This document shows positions 10,707 through 19,855 of a stretch of 64,000 bases of DNA, in pieces (the first letter of the stretch is position 1; the number at the start of each line of letters is the position of its first letter). Both the position numbers and the translations under genes were made by a program. This stretch comes from Celoporthe dispersa (lineage: Eukaryota > Ascomycota > Sordariomycetes > Diaporthales > Cryphonectriaceae), in contig WAID01000001.1 of the NCBI GenBank assembly GCA_016584495.1, forward strand, positions 372,001 to 436,000, read 5' to 3'. Under the pieces are notes generated by a model. The model did not search any database, had not been told where the DNA came from, and worked only from the letters and a program-made list of their open reading frames with translations.

Positions 10707-11041
10707 TGATGCACTCGCATTATTCACTATTATTTAATAATGCATTTATTATAGGATATATAGTAAATTTATTATAAAATGTATAATGAATTCACTATGG
10801 AATGTATAGTGAATTCACTAGAGAATGCGTAATATATTCACTATGGAATGCATAGTGAATTCATTAGCGAATGCCGAGTAAATTCACTGAGTATAACTAT
10901 AGTGAATTCACTTTGTATTCTCCCGTAGCTTCTGACAACTATATATATATCTAGGATAGATATCGTTTCTCTTTCTTCTTCGAAGAGAGAGCATCCCTCG
11001 TAATATATCTGCAATGCACCGCATACTTCAGCCGCCCAACA
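10707..11041 (-). repeat. Second, inverted and RIP-damaged copy of the 358-bp repeat (335 bp)
   Basis: The reverse complement of this segment aligns end to end with 5723-6080, from TGTTGGGCGG to TGCATCA. It is 335 bp instead of 358; the difference is exactly one 23-bp minisatellite unit. Many GGTG and CACC motifs have become AGTG/AATA and CACT/TATT, i.e. transitions in both directions, while the non-repeat arm at 10920-11041 is almost unchanged. No direct target duplication is evident at its ends: the flanks AGCAAT and ATTTGCT are close to inverted copies of each other. Confidence 0.82.
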
Positions 11042-11340
11042 ATTTGCTAATAAATTTATCGATTTATAATATAAAATTTTTTAAAATCGTTATCGATTTT
11101 AGCAATCTATTTTTGTTTAATTCTAATTTTGAGTTATATAATGTTGCTTTTTTTTTATATTATATTAGAATATTGAATTCTCGGCTTCTAAAGTTTCGTT
11201 TCGAATAGCTTGCGTATTTGTTTTTATTTCTATCGTAATTTGCGTATTGAATAAGCTATAATATATATATATCCGCTTTTGTAAGCATAAACTCAATCAG
11301 TTCTATAGCAACGACCAGTTACTGCAGTGCTCATTACAAT
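11042..11340. other. AT-rich tail of the transposon island
   Basis: Degenerate AT-rich DNA with homopolymer T and alternating TA runs. I recognise no gene in it. It ends in the LTR fragment at 11281-11338, after which base composition changes abruptly to that of the gene-bearing DNA. Confidence 0.6.
11281..11338 (+). repeat. Truncated 3' end of a gypsy-family LTR
   Basis: The last 21 bases (TTACTGCAGTGCTCATTACA and one before) match the end of the 3' LTR at 10450 perfectly or nearly so. The preceding 35 bases align loosely (AGCATAAA...CAAT.AGT). It is therefore the right end of another family member, less damaged than the complete element, with no element body to its left. It sits exactly at the boundary between AT-rich and normal DNA. 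Confidence 0.65.
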
Positions 11341-11855
11341 AATATAGAAACATGCTTCAAGAGTATAATAATGTTGTGGGCTAGCCAATGGACTATCCAT
11401 CCCCACTTACCGAAATGCGGGGTCTAGTATTGAAGTGCCGCCAGCCATGCGAACAACCCCAGCACGGACGTAGTAGTAGTATGCGACACTAGGATTTTAG
11501 CTTTAGGCCACAGATTACCTGGCTTGCAAGGGCATAGAACGGAGGAATATCTTCTACCCGCAGCCGCGAGACGGGCACTTTTAAATAACTGCAGGCTCGA
11601 CTGTGTGTTCACCACGCAGAATAAAGACGCAGTGTCGACAGCACCAGAAGATCAACGGCCGAGGAGGGGCAGCTGTGATCATCACGATCCGCCAAGACCC
11701 ATCCACTAAGCTCTTCTCGCATAACAGCTCGAGTGGATTTACATATAAACTAACTCAGTGCTCTTTGCTTCACCCCTTTTCATCAGAGCAGCACAGATCC
11801 GACAAGACGGGAGAAAAAAGACTGCGCTTCAAAAAAGCACATAGCATACAGCATA
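11341..11855. other. Intergenic/promoter region of the aldehyde dehydrogenase gene
   Basis: About 500 bp of normal composition between the transposon island and the first gene. Short open frames on both strands have no recognisable product. The only element I can point to is a TATA-like box at 11744-11749. Confidence 0.5.
11744..11749 (+). promoter_or_regulatory. TATA-like box of the aldehyde dehydrogenase gene
   Basis: TATAAA about 107 bp upstream of the ATG at 11856, followed by pyrimidine-rich sequence (CTTTGCTTCACCCCTTTTC). Position and context fit a fungal core promoter; no transcript evidence is available. Confidence 0.45.
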
Positions 11856-13402
11856 ATGGCGTCTACAGGCTCGAGCGCGACGGACCACGGCAAGCTGGAG
11901 ACCGTCCCCTTCTTCATCAACGGGAAAGATGTCCTGGGCAGCAAGACGTTTGATGTCTCCAATCCGGCCACGGGCAAAGTAGTTCACAAGTGCAGCAGCG
12001 CAGGCGAAAACGATGCCCGGGCCGCGGTCGAGGCGGCGGCGCAGGCCCTCCCCGCCTGGAAGGCTATGCTGCCGCCTAGACGGCGCGAGATCCTCCTGAA
12101 GGCTGCAGAGGTCATGGAGAAGCGACGGGAGGAGCTGGTTACCACGCATATGGAAGAGCTGGGTGTTCCCAGGCAGTGGGCGGATTTCAACATCACGGTC
12201 GCCAAGAGCTTGATCCTCGACGCAGGCGGACGGCTCGTCGCGATTGAGGGCTCGGTCCCAACGACTCAAGACCCGCACACGGGCGCTCTGGTGTTGAGAG
12301 AACCATTTGGCGTGGTTCTGGCGATAGCCCCATGGTCAGCAGGAGCCCACACGCATTGCTTGATTGATCACCATCGAGAGCTTTGCTCTGGAGGAGAGAG
12401 ACTGACGCGGCAGGAACAGGAACGCCCCCTATATCCTTGGAACACGGTCCGTCGTCTTCCCCCCTGGCGGCCGGGAACACTGTCGTCTTCAAGCCTAGCG
12501 AGTTCTGCCCCAAGACCATGCAGGGCATCTGCTCTGTGTTTGCAGAGGCCGGTCTGCCTGAGGGGGTGCTCAACATGATCATTCACGAGCCGGCCAACGC
12601 CGCAGCCGTCACCGCCTCGCTCATCGCCAACGAGCACGTCAAGAAGGTGAACTTCACGGGCTCGACCATGGTCGGCCGAATCATCGGCAAGCTCGCCGGC
12701 GAGCACCTGAAGCCCGTGCTCCTCGAGCTGGGCGGCAAGGCCCCCGCGATCGTCTGTGACGACGCCAACCTGGACCTTGCAGCCCAGCAGTGCACACTCG
12801 GCGCGTTCCTCAACTCGGGACAGATCTGCATGAGCACGGAGAAGATCATCGTGCACAAGGCTGTGGCTGACGAGTTCGAGAAGAGGTTCGCGGAGTCTGC
12901 CAGGAAGATCTTCCCGGCGACCGCCGATGCGCCCGTGCTCATCCACCAGCCTGCGGTGGAGAAGAACAAGAAGCTCCTGCGGGACGCCACGGGCAAAGGG
13001 GCGACCCTCCTGCACGGAGACCTCGATGCGGCCGAGTCTTCGGCCACCCGCATGCGCCCCGTCATCGTCAAAGGCGTTACGGCCGAGATGGATCTCTATC
13101 GCACGGAATCCTTTGGTCCCTCGGTGGCGCTGTACGAGTTTGAGAGCGACGAAGACGCGCTGCGGATCGCCAACGACACCGAGTACGGCCTGACGTCGGC
13201 AGTGTTCACAGAGGATCTCAGGAGAGGCCTGCGACTGGCCAAGGGCATCGAGACTGGGGCTTGCCACATCAACTCGATGAGCGTTCACGACGAAGCCGCC
13301 CTGCCGCATGGTGGCGCGAAGGCCTCGGGCTATGGCAGGTTTAACGCTAGCATTGGCCTGGATGACTGGGTGAGGACGAAGACCATCACGTACCAGTACT
13401 AG
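11856..13402 (+). CDS. Aldehyde dehydrogenase, salicylaldehyde/vanillin dehydrogenase-like (one frame break)
   Basis: NAD(P)-dependent oxidation of an aldehyde to the acid, probably aromatic and cytosolic by family resemblance. Exons 11856-12334 and 12420-13402; the 85-bp intron has a CTGAC branch site at about 12402. The spliced product is about 486 residues, the usual length. Visible signatures: the APWN segment across the splice junction, AAGNTVVFKPSE, the nucleotide-binding NFTGSTMVG, LELGGKAP with the general-base Glu, and NSGQICMSTE with the catalytic Cys at about residue 296. After the conserved NAPYILGTRSVVF the frame changes by +1 inside a run of six C (12459-12464); five C would restore the conserved continuation PLAAGNTV. 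No intron fits there, so it is a consensus error or a recent mutation. The exact substrate cannot be told. Confidence 0.9.
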
Positions 13403-15132
13403 TTTCACGCAGAAGAAGAGAGAGGCGAGAGAGGGTGGAGGGGCGGTCTCGGTTTAATGCTGAGGTTGTGTGATAGTGGCGTGAGTTCGGCGTCGGAAAG
13501 TAGTAGGTGGTGGAGAATTTGAGGCTTACTGGCGGCAGCCACCTGCAGCTTATTTTTCTTATGCACTGTACGTCTCTCCATCCGTACCAAGCATGCGGCA
13601 GGTCAGATCTCGTCTATCTCGTTTATCTCGTCTATGCAGACCGGGCGCCCAGCAGATCGGCGCGCCGCCTCGGTTCATGACTTTTCTTCTTGCTTTCTTT
13701 CCTTTTTTTTTTTCCTTTTTTTTTCCAGCCCTCGGCTTTCCTTTTCTTTCCGTTGCCACGTCAGCCAGAATCATGAGCGTCTTTGGGTGTTGGACATGTG
13801 GATCGTCATCATCTCCACATCTCTGCTCCAGTGGGCTTGGACTGTGGCTCTGGGAGAAAACAGGAACACGAAGTCTTCATGTCCTATTGTATGTCTATCT
13901 GCAGGTATCGAGTTGAACGCATCATGTTGTGCCTCATTTATTCCCGTTGATGATTGTCGACTAGTATGGAAAAAATCAAGGCAAGCCCGAGCTCGATCCG
14001 GCGATCCCGCTCGTTGCTCACGATGTTCCTAGCGGATCAGTCAGACTCCTGGTCAGTGAACACAACAAGTAACGCGTACTTGGTTGGGCCAAGTACGGTA
14101 ATCATTATACTGCAATATTGGTCATATTCTGGATCCATCCAGTCGGGCTTGCCCTCCTGTGCATCGGATAGGAGCTGGAGCCTTGAGCCCCTACAGACGA
14201 CCAGTGAAAAGAGCGCCGGCAGATCACATCCCGTGCGTGAATACATCCTGGTTCGAAAATACAGGATCACAGCAGCTGAGACGAGGAAGAGCAGTTTAGG
14301 CTCGGACCCCAACAAGCCACACTGATTGCTTCTGCACACACAAATGCACGGTGCTGAATGGTGCAAGTTGTGTTTGACGCGGACCCGCTCACGACTTGTG
14401 AGGTCATTGCTTGTCAAGGTGGCGAGCACCCATACATGCATGACATTCTCGTGAGTTCCTTTGCTACAATGCTTGTGGTGTGGTAAAGGAAAAGAAAGAA
14501 AAAGAAAAGAAGTAATCACGGACATACATCGAGCGTAGGCCAACAGCCCTCCTTCCCCTTCTCCTCTTTCGTACGGTTCGGAAGTGGACTAGACTTTGAC
14601 CGTGCATAGACGCCTCTAAGTGACTGACACTTTGCCTCTACTAGATTATTCTGAAGCTGAATCCACGCCAGTGCTTTCACCCCGCAACAAGCACGCTCGT
14701 GCTGGTAATGTAGTTTAGTGCTACCTGGTGACTACGTCAACCTAGATGGGCCATAGCCTCAGCAAACTACGCATGCACGGCGTATGCACGGCGTATGCAG
14801 AACCGTCCCTAGTGTGTGGAGGGTATTGTTAGTCCTCGTTGACTGCGGGTGAGGAGGCGCGAGCCCAATAAATACTTGGTGAGCCAGTGATGCAACCCTC
14901 TGAGAGTGCGTGACTGTTGGTGGACCGTGGCGCCCCCTCCCCCCCCTCTCGCATCCACTCGCAGCCTTTCTTCATATAGCTGGGACTGCTATATACCAGA
15001 CCTGATCCGCCTATACTAGGATTTTCTCTAGTGCTCGAAACTTCATCTTAAAGACGGCACCGCGGGAACTGCAGCAGCACTCATCACCAGATAGGGTCTC
15101 AGACTGCCTTCCTGTCTTCTGGTGCAAGCACT
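13403..15132. other. Intergenic region, aldehyde dehydrogenase to P450
   Basis: The 3' side of the dehydrogenase gene, then intergenic DNA with T-rich tracts at about 13,691-13,725, a short tandem GCACGGCGTAT duplication at about 14,774-14,796 and a C-run at about 14,937. A 168-codon minus-strand frame (14037-14543) has no recognisable domain. I see no gene. Confidence 0.6.
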
Positions 15133-15140
15133 TATATATA
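15133..15140 (+). promoter_or_regulatory. TATA box of the P450 gene
   Basis: TATATATA, 59 bp upstream of the chosen start at 15199. An in-frame ATG at 15154 lies only 14 bp after the box, too close to be in the mRNA if initiation is about 30 bp downstream. This supports 15199 as the start codon. Confidence 0.55.
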
Positions 15141-15198
15141 TCATATTATACCTTTGAATACTTGTGCGTCCTGCTCGGTAGCTCGACGTCTCACCAGA

Positions 15199-16833
15199 AT
15201 GGAGCTCGGCCTCAACGTGTCTCCTGGCTGGGCCACGCCATGGAATCTCGTTTTGGGGGTATCTGTCTTGGTGAGGTTCAGCCTGCCCATTGCTCTCCTT
15301 TCTTCCTCTCTTCCTGTCCTGCCGGATTCAACGCATACGAGCTTAGCTAACCAGGAACATGCCCACCTGCAGGCCCTCGTTATGATCCCTGGCCAGTTCC
15401 TGTACAACGTCTACTTCCACCCGCTGGCACAATTTCCTGGGCCGATCCTCTACCGCGGCTCTCATCTTCCCAAGATCATTCAGCAGATCAGGGGCACTGT
15501 CCACGACAAGATGCTCGAGCTCCATGAGCAGTATGGGCCTGTGGTACGGCTTGCCCCCAACGAGCTGACCTACACGACGGCCAGCGCGCTGAGGGAGATC
15601 TACGGGAACCGCGGCGGCAAGAAGGCGATGCCCCCGCAGACGACACTGGGCAAGCACGACAGGAAGATGTTTGGGGCCACGGCCTTCCTCTGGCTCGAGT
15701 CGCACAGCGAGCACCTCCGCCACCGCAGGGTCCTCGCCACGTCGTTCTCCGAGACATCGCTGAGAGCGCAGGAGCCTATCATCCTGGGCTATGCGGAGCT
15801 CCTCACCGAGAAGCTTGGCGAGCGCGCCTCGAGGGGCGAGGTGGTCGACCTGTGGGCCTGGTTCAACTACCTCACGTTCGATGTGATTGGAGACCTGACG
15901 TTCGGAGAGCCCTTCGGCTGTGTCAAGGACGGCCAGTTCCACCCCTGGATCTCCTTCATCTTCTCCAACCTGACGAATATGATGTATGCCCAGATGATCA
16001 GCACGATGGGCTACCTCGGGGCGTTTGTCGAGATGCTGGTCCCCAAGAAGGTCTGGGCCGAGGCCATATCGCACGCCCAGGCGACAAGAGACAAGGTCGA
16101 CAGGCGTCTGGCTCGGAGGACGGACCGGCCCGACTTCATCACAGGGTTCATGCGGTACGTCGACAAGCCGGGCGGCATTTCGTCCAACGAGCTGTATGCG
16201 GACTCCAACATCTTCCTGATGGCCGGCTCCGAGACGTCGGCCACCCTGCTGGCCGCGGCCGTCTACCACCTGCTCCGCAGCCCAGACAAGCTCCGCGAGC
16301 TCGAGGCGGAGATCCGAGGGACCTTCACGCGCGAGGGCGATATCGACTTCGCCTCGGTGAGCAGGCTGCCGTACCTCCTGGGCGTCATCAACGAGTCGCT
16401 GCGGATTCACCCGTCTCTGCCCGCCGGTGTCAACCGGACCGTTCCGCTTGGTGGCGCCGTCATCGACGGCAGGCCTGTCGCCGAGGGGACCATCCTCCAG
16501 GTCCCTCACTGGGCGGCGTTCCACCTCGACTCGAACTTTCAGGATCCCTGGGCCTTCGTCCCGGAGAGATGGCTCGAGCCGTGCCCGGCGCGTTTCGTCG
16601 ACGACAACAAGGACGTGTTCCAGCCTTTTAGCTATGGCCAGCGTAACTGCATCGGCCGCAGCCTGGCCTACATGGAGGCCAAGATTACCCTGTCCAGGCT
16701 GATCATGGCCTTCGACATGGAGCTCATGCCCGAGAGCGCCGACTGGAGCAAGCAGAAGGTGTTTCTGCTGTGGGAGAAGAGGCCTCTGTACGTGCGACTC
16801 ACGCAGCGGCCGAGAGGAGGCAGCCTGTCCTGA
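15199..16833 (+). CDS. Cytochrome P450 monooxygenase, CYP65 (isotrichodermin C-15 hydroxylase-like) type
   Basis: Microsomal haem-thiolate monooxygenase. Exons 15199-15270 and 15373-16833; removing the 102-bp intron (GTGAGG...CTGCAG, phase 0) gives 510 residues. It also joins WNLVLGVSVL to ALVMIPGQ, completing the N-terminal membrane anchor, followed by LYNVYFHPLAQFPGP, the typical hinge of this clan. I-helix oxygen-binding motif AGSETSA at about residue 305; ExxR in ESLRIHP at about 364; PERW segment; haem loop FSYGQRNCIGRSLA with the axial Cys at about 450. All key residues are present and the frame is intact. The family includes trichothecene-pathway hydroxylases, but CYP65 members are numerous and act on many terpenoid or polyketide substrates. 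No biosynthetic core gene is nearby, so the substrate is unknown. Confidence 0.92.
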   Translation: MELGLNVSPGWATPWNLVLGVSVLVRFSLPIALLSSSLPVLPDSTHTSLANQEHAHLQALVMIPGQFLYNVYFHPLAQFPGPILYRGSHLPKIIQQIRGTVHDKMLELHEQYGPVVRLAPNELTYTTASALREIYGNRGGKKAMPPQTTLGKHDRKMFGATAFLWLESHSEHLRHRRVLATSFSETSLRAQEPIILGYAELLTEKLGERASRGEVVDLWAWFNYLTFDVIGDLTFGEPFGCVKDGQFHPWISFIFSNLTNMMYAQMISTMGYLGAFVEMLVPKKVWAEAISHAQATRDKVDRRLARRTDRPDFITGFMRYVDKPGGISSNELYADSNIFLMAGSETSATLLAAAVYHLLRSPDKLRELEAEIRGTFTREGDIDFASVSRLPYLLGVINESLRIHPSLPAGVNRTVPLGGAVIDGRPVAEGTILQVPHWAAFHLDSNFQDPWAFVPERWLEPCPARFVDDNKDVFQPFSYGQRNCIGRSLAYMEAKITLSRLIMAFDMELMPESADWSKQKVFLLWEKRPLYVRLTQRPRGGSLS

Positions 16834-17375
16834 GCAGCCACGAAGTACAGAAGCATATGCGTAGGGGAGCGTGCCTCGGAACAGGCTGGTGGGAGCTTGC
16901 ACAGCCGAAGCATCTATGGAAGGAGAAGGAGTCGTCAAATCGGTGATTGGTTAGTGTGGTCACTGGTAGCAGTAAATAGCAGTTAGTTAGTTAGTGGCGG
17001 TACTATTTCTGTGTAGTTGTTGCCGTACAGTGCCTGCAGTATGCTCCTTAGCGGCCAGGGCCACCCCTGTAACTCCCTACCGCAGAACCTGGAGTCACCC
17101 CGAGGTACCTCGGCACATCAGCGGCTGTCTTCCCTTCATCACGAGCTTCACCTTTGCACCTACTACCCGTCCGAGAGAGAGAGACCGACTAACCTTGGCA
17201 GAGGTACACACAGCTGACAGCTGGAGTCTATCGGGCTCAGAATACACACACACACACGCACACAAACACACACAAACATAACCACACCTCTCTCTTCCTC
17301 TGGAATACGCACGTCCAAGAGCCTCTGTTCGCACAACACGTTGTCGACAACCGTCGCCTCTCACCTGCGGCGGAC
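16834..17375. other. Intergenic region, P450 to PEX2
   Basis: Contains a TTAG repeat (about 16,981-16,996) and a CA microsatellite at 17243-17279 shortly before the PEX2 start. No gene or clear TATA box is visible. Confidence 0.55.
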
Positions 17376-17423
17376 ATGCCTGCATCCTCCTCCTCGTCCG
17401 CCGTGCCTATGCCTCTCCGATGA
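17376..17423 (+). promoter_or_regulatory. Upstream ORF overlapping the PEX2 start codon (ATGA)
   Basis: A 15-codon frame, MPASSSSSAVPMPLR, begins at ATG 17376. Its TGA stop (17421-17423) overlaps the PEX2 ATG (17420-17422) as ATGA. Such overlaps can allow termination-reinitiation and so couple or limit translation of the main ORF. Alternatively, as this gene already contains one frame break, the small frame may be the real N-terminus displaced by another single-base error. Confidence 0.4.
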
Positions 17424-18875
17424 CTAGCCCATCCTTCGCCCAAGCTCAGGCCCGCCTGGCCGAGCGCCGCGCCGCCCGCGAAGCCCAGTCTCGAGCCCGT
17501 CTCGCCGCCGACCAGTCCACCTCCCGCCTGCGCTCGCAGCTCTCCTCCCACCCCTCGCCCCTCCTCCGCGCGCTCGGCGGCCCCGCCCTGTCCCTGTGGG
17601 ACAGCCTCTCGTCACGCGAGGGGACTAGGCCTGCCTTCCGCGTGGGACAGGTCGACGCCGAGCTCCTGGACGAGGAGCTGCTGACCCTGCTGCAGGAGCA
17701 GGTCGGGGACGCGCTGAAGTATATCGGTGGCGTGGGGAGCACGCTCAAGGACGACTGGGCCCAGGAGATACTGCTGGCGCTGAGGGCCGTCTTGTTCAAG
17801 CTGACGGTCTGGGACCATGACGCCACCTATGGTGCCGCCCTGCAGAACCTACGGTACACAGACGCGAGACACAAGGGGCCCGTGACGGTCCCGCTGTCGA
17901 GGGCACAGAAGGTGCTCTACGGGCTGGTCACGGTGGGTGGCGGGTACGCGTGGGCGCGGCTGGAGGCCTGGCTGCTCCTGCAGGACAACGGTTATGACGA
18001 GCCAGACCCCAGGGTCAAGAGGCTGAGGAGGCTCACGTCCGTGGCCGAGTCTGTCCATGCCGGGGCCGCCTTTGTGTCCTTCCTGGTCTTCCTGCTGCAC
18101 GGCCGCTACAGGACGCTGCTGGACAGGATACTACGCATGAGGCTGGCACCGCCCACCAGCCAGGTCAGCCGGGAGGTCTCGTTCGAGTACCTGAACCGGC
18201 AGCTGGTCTGGCACGCCTTCACGGAGTTCCTGCTGTTCGTGCTGCCGCTCATCGGCATCAACAGATGGCGGAGGTGGCTCACGAGGACGTGGCGCAAGAC
18301 CAAGAGGGCCATCTCGAGCAGCGCCGACGCCGAGCCCGGCGACAAGACGGGCGAGTACTTCTTCCCTGCCGGAGCGGACCTGCGCCATCTGCTACCAGGA
18401 CCAGAACGCGGCGTCCACAGAGCAGGAGATCCTGGCCGCCGCGGCGTCGAGCGGCGTCGTCGGCTCAGCACAGACCGACATTACAAACCCCTATGAGACG
18501 ATCCCCTGCGGGTGCGTCTACTGCTTCGTCTGCCTTGCTACCCGGATCGAGGGCGAGGACGGTGAAGGGTGGACATGTCTCCGCTGCGGAGAGCTGGCCA
18601 AGGAGTGCAGGCCATGGGGCGGAGACGTGCTGGAGCCGCCTGGGAGGTCGCCATCGAACAGCCACAAGGCGGTCATGTTTGCAGACGACGTCGTCAAGGT
18701 GGACGAGCCGTCCGACACGGAGACGACATCACAAACCGAATATGTTGATGCTGTGGACGAGCCGGTGGATGCCAGCGCCCGAGGCAGGAGCAGCGATGGC
18801 TCGGCTGACGGAGACTCGGAGGAGTACGACGAGGAGGAGAGCGAGCTTGGTGACGATCTCGACGACGGATGCTGA
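17420..18875 (+). CDS. pex2: Peroxin PEX2, RING-type E3 ubiquitin ligase of the peroxisome membrane (one frame break)
   Basis: PEX2 with PEX10 and PEX12 forms the membrane RING complex that ubiquitinates the import receptor PEX5. One uninterrupted gene region encodes about 484 residues. The N-terminal arm is Arg/Ala-rich (AQARLAERRAAREAQ). The middle is the Pex2/Pex12-type membrane domain with several hydrophobic segments (about residues 140-290, e.g. FTEFLLFVLPLIGIN). A C3HC4 RING follows at about 321-395, starting CAICYQDQN and including PCGCVYCFVC and CLRCGE. The tail is acidic (EEYDEEESELGDDLDD). The RING is one frame off the N-terminal part: an extra C in CCC at 18364-18366 turns the expected FFLPERTCAIC into FFPAGAD. 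No intron fits, and both parts are otherwise intact, so a consensus error is most likely. Confidence 0.9.
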
Positions 18876-19855
18876 CGTCTTGTATACGGGACAGGACACA
18901 GCTGGGGGGACGAGCAAGGTGCACAATATCCTTGTACCACTACATGCACAGACAGACTCAACCCCAGATCGGTACCCGCCAAATGGCATAATGACTGCTC
19001 TACGCTTCGCACTTCTTACTTTATCTATGGTGACAGTGAAGCAGTCTTGCCTTCCAAAATGACAATCATGGCTCTTGTCAGAGGTGGTGACCTGCCGCTG
19101 TAACGTGCGGTATCAGTCGTCGGGAATCTGCCCTCTGTTATACTTCCGTGAGAAAAAAAAAAAGGGTTCCATAAATGAACAGGAAAAGGTGACGCGGGCC
19201 AGTAAAACGGCCTGAGCAGCATGCACCTGAGATAGTGGATGCACGCTATTGAAAAAAAAAAGGATAAAATAGTCGAGGATCGGCTGGAGAGAGGTGAAAA
19301 GCACTGTGGATAGGCGGCGCGGCTGTGAAATTCCTAAACTTATTATATACGTAAAGTCGAAAACGTCGTTGACTTTAGCACGTCGTAGAAGAGGAATGTA
19401 GAAGATAAGAGACGTAGTAGAAATTCGTACAAGTTCAAGTCGATTTAGAGGTATCCAGTACGAGACTGGCTTGACCGGTTGGTAGCAGGTACCTTCAGGG
19501 CGGCCGGCTATACATAGTAGGTGTAACTAACAGGGTACAAGGATACAAGGGTACCACTGTACCACAGTACAAAGCTAACTGGAATCTTTGGTTCATGACA
19601 ATTTCAGGGTCCACCCGCCAGCACAGCAACGGCCGTCACGTCTCCTCTCCCATTGATCACAACCCCCCCCCACCTACTGTTCTCCCTCTACCCCTCCCCG
19701 ACAGACCTTGAAGAGGAAAGAAAATCCAAGAACCCTCCTCCTCGCTGTGGCACGAGCTCCTCCTCCTCCTGCTGGCCCCGTCGATAATGCGCCCTCTCGA
19801 GCTTTAGCATCGCCTGCGCAGGTCGACGACCATAGAAACCCTCCGCGTCCCCGAC
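18876..19855. other. Intergenic region, PEX2 to membrane-protein gene
   Basis: The 3' flank of PEX2, A-runs at 19,154 and 19,252, a compositionally odd island at 19,321-19,470 (see findings) and a pyrimidine-rich leader (about 19,660-19,700) before the next gene. No gene recognised. Confidence 0.55.

Noticed and set aside
12368..13408. 346-codon antisense ORF over the aldehyde dehydrogenase
   Set aside because: Overlaps conserved dehydrogenase motifs on the other strand and has no domain of its own.
14037..14543. 168-codon minus-strand ORF between dehydrogenase and P450
   Set aside because: No domain; the hydrophobic stretch is short and isolated; likely chance.
15154..15198. Earlier in-frame ATG for the P450 (15 extra residues)
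   Set aside because: Lies only 14 bp after the TATA box and would place a polar Cys/Arg segment before the membrane anchor.
11856..16833. Aldehyde dehydrogenase plus P450 as the edge of a secondary-metabolite cluster
   Set aside because: No PKS, NRPS, terpene synthase, transporter or pathway regulator adjacent; the next genes are PEX2 and a general membrane protein.
15343..16938. 531-codon antisense ORF over the P450 gene
   Set aside because: A shadow of a GC-rich third-position coding sequence. Its translation is Arg/Gly/Leu-rich without domains, while the sense strand has every P450 motif.
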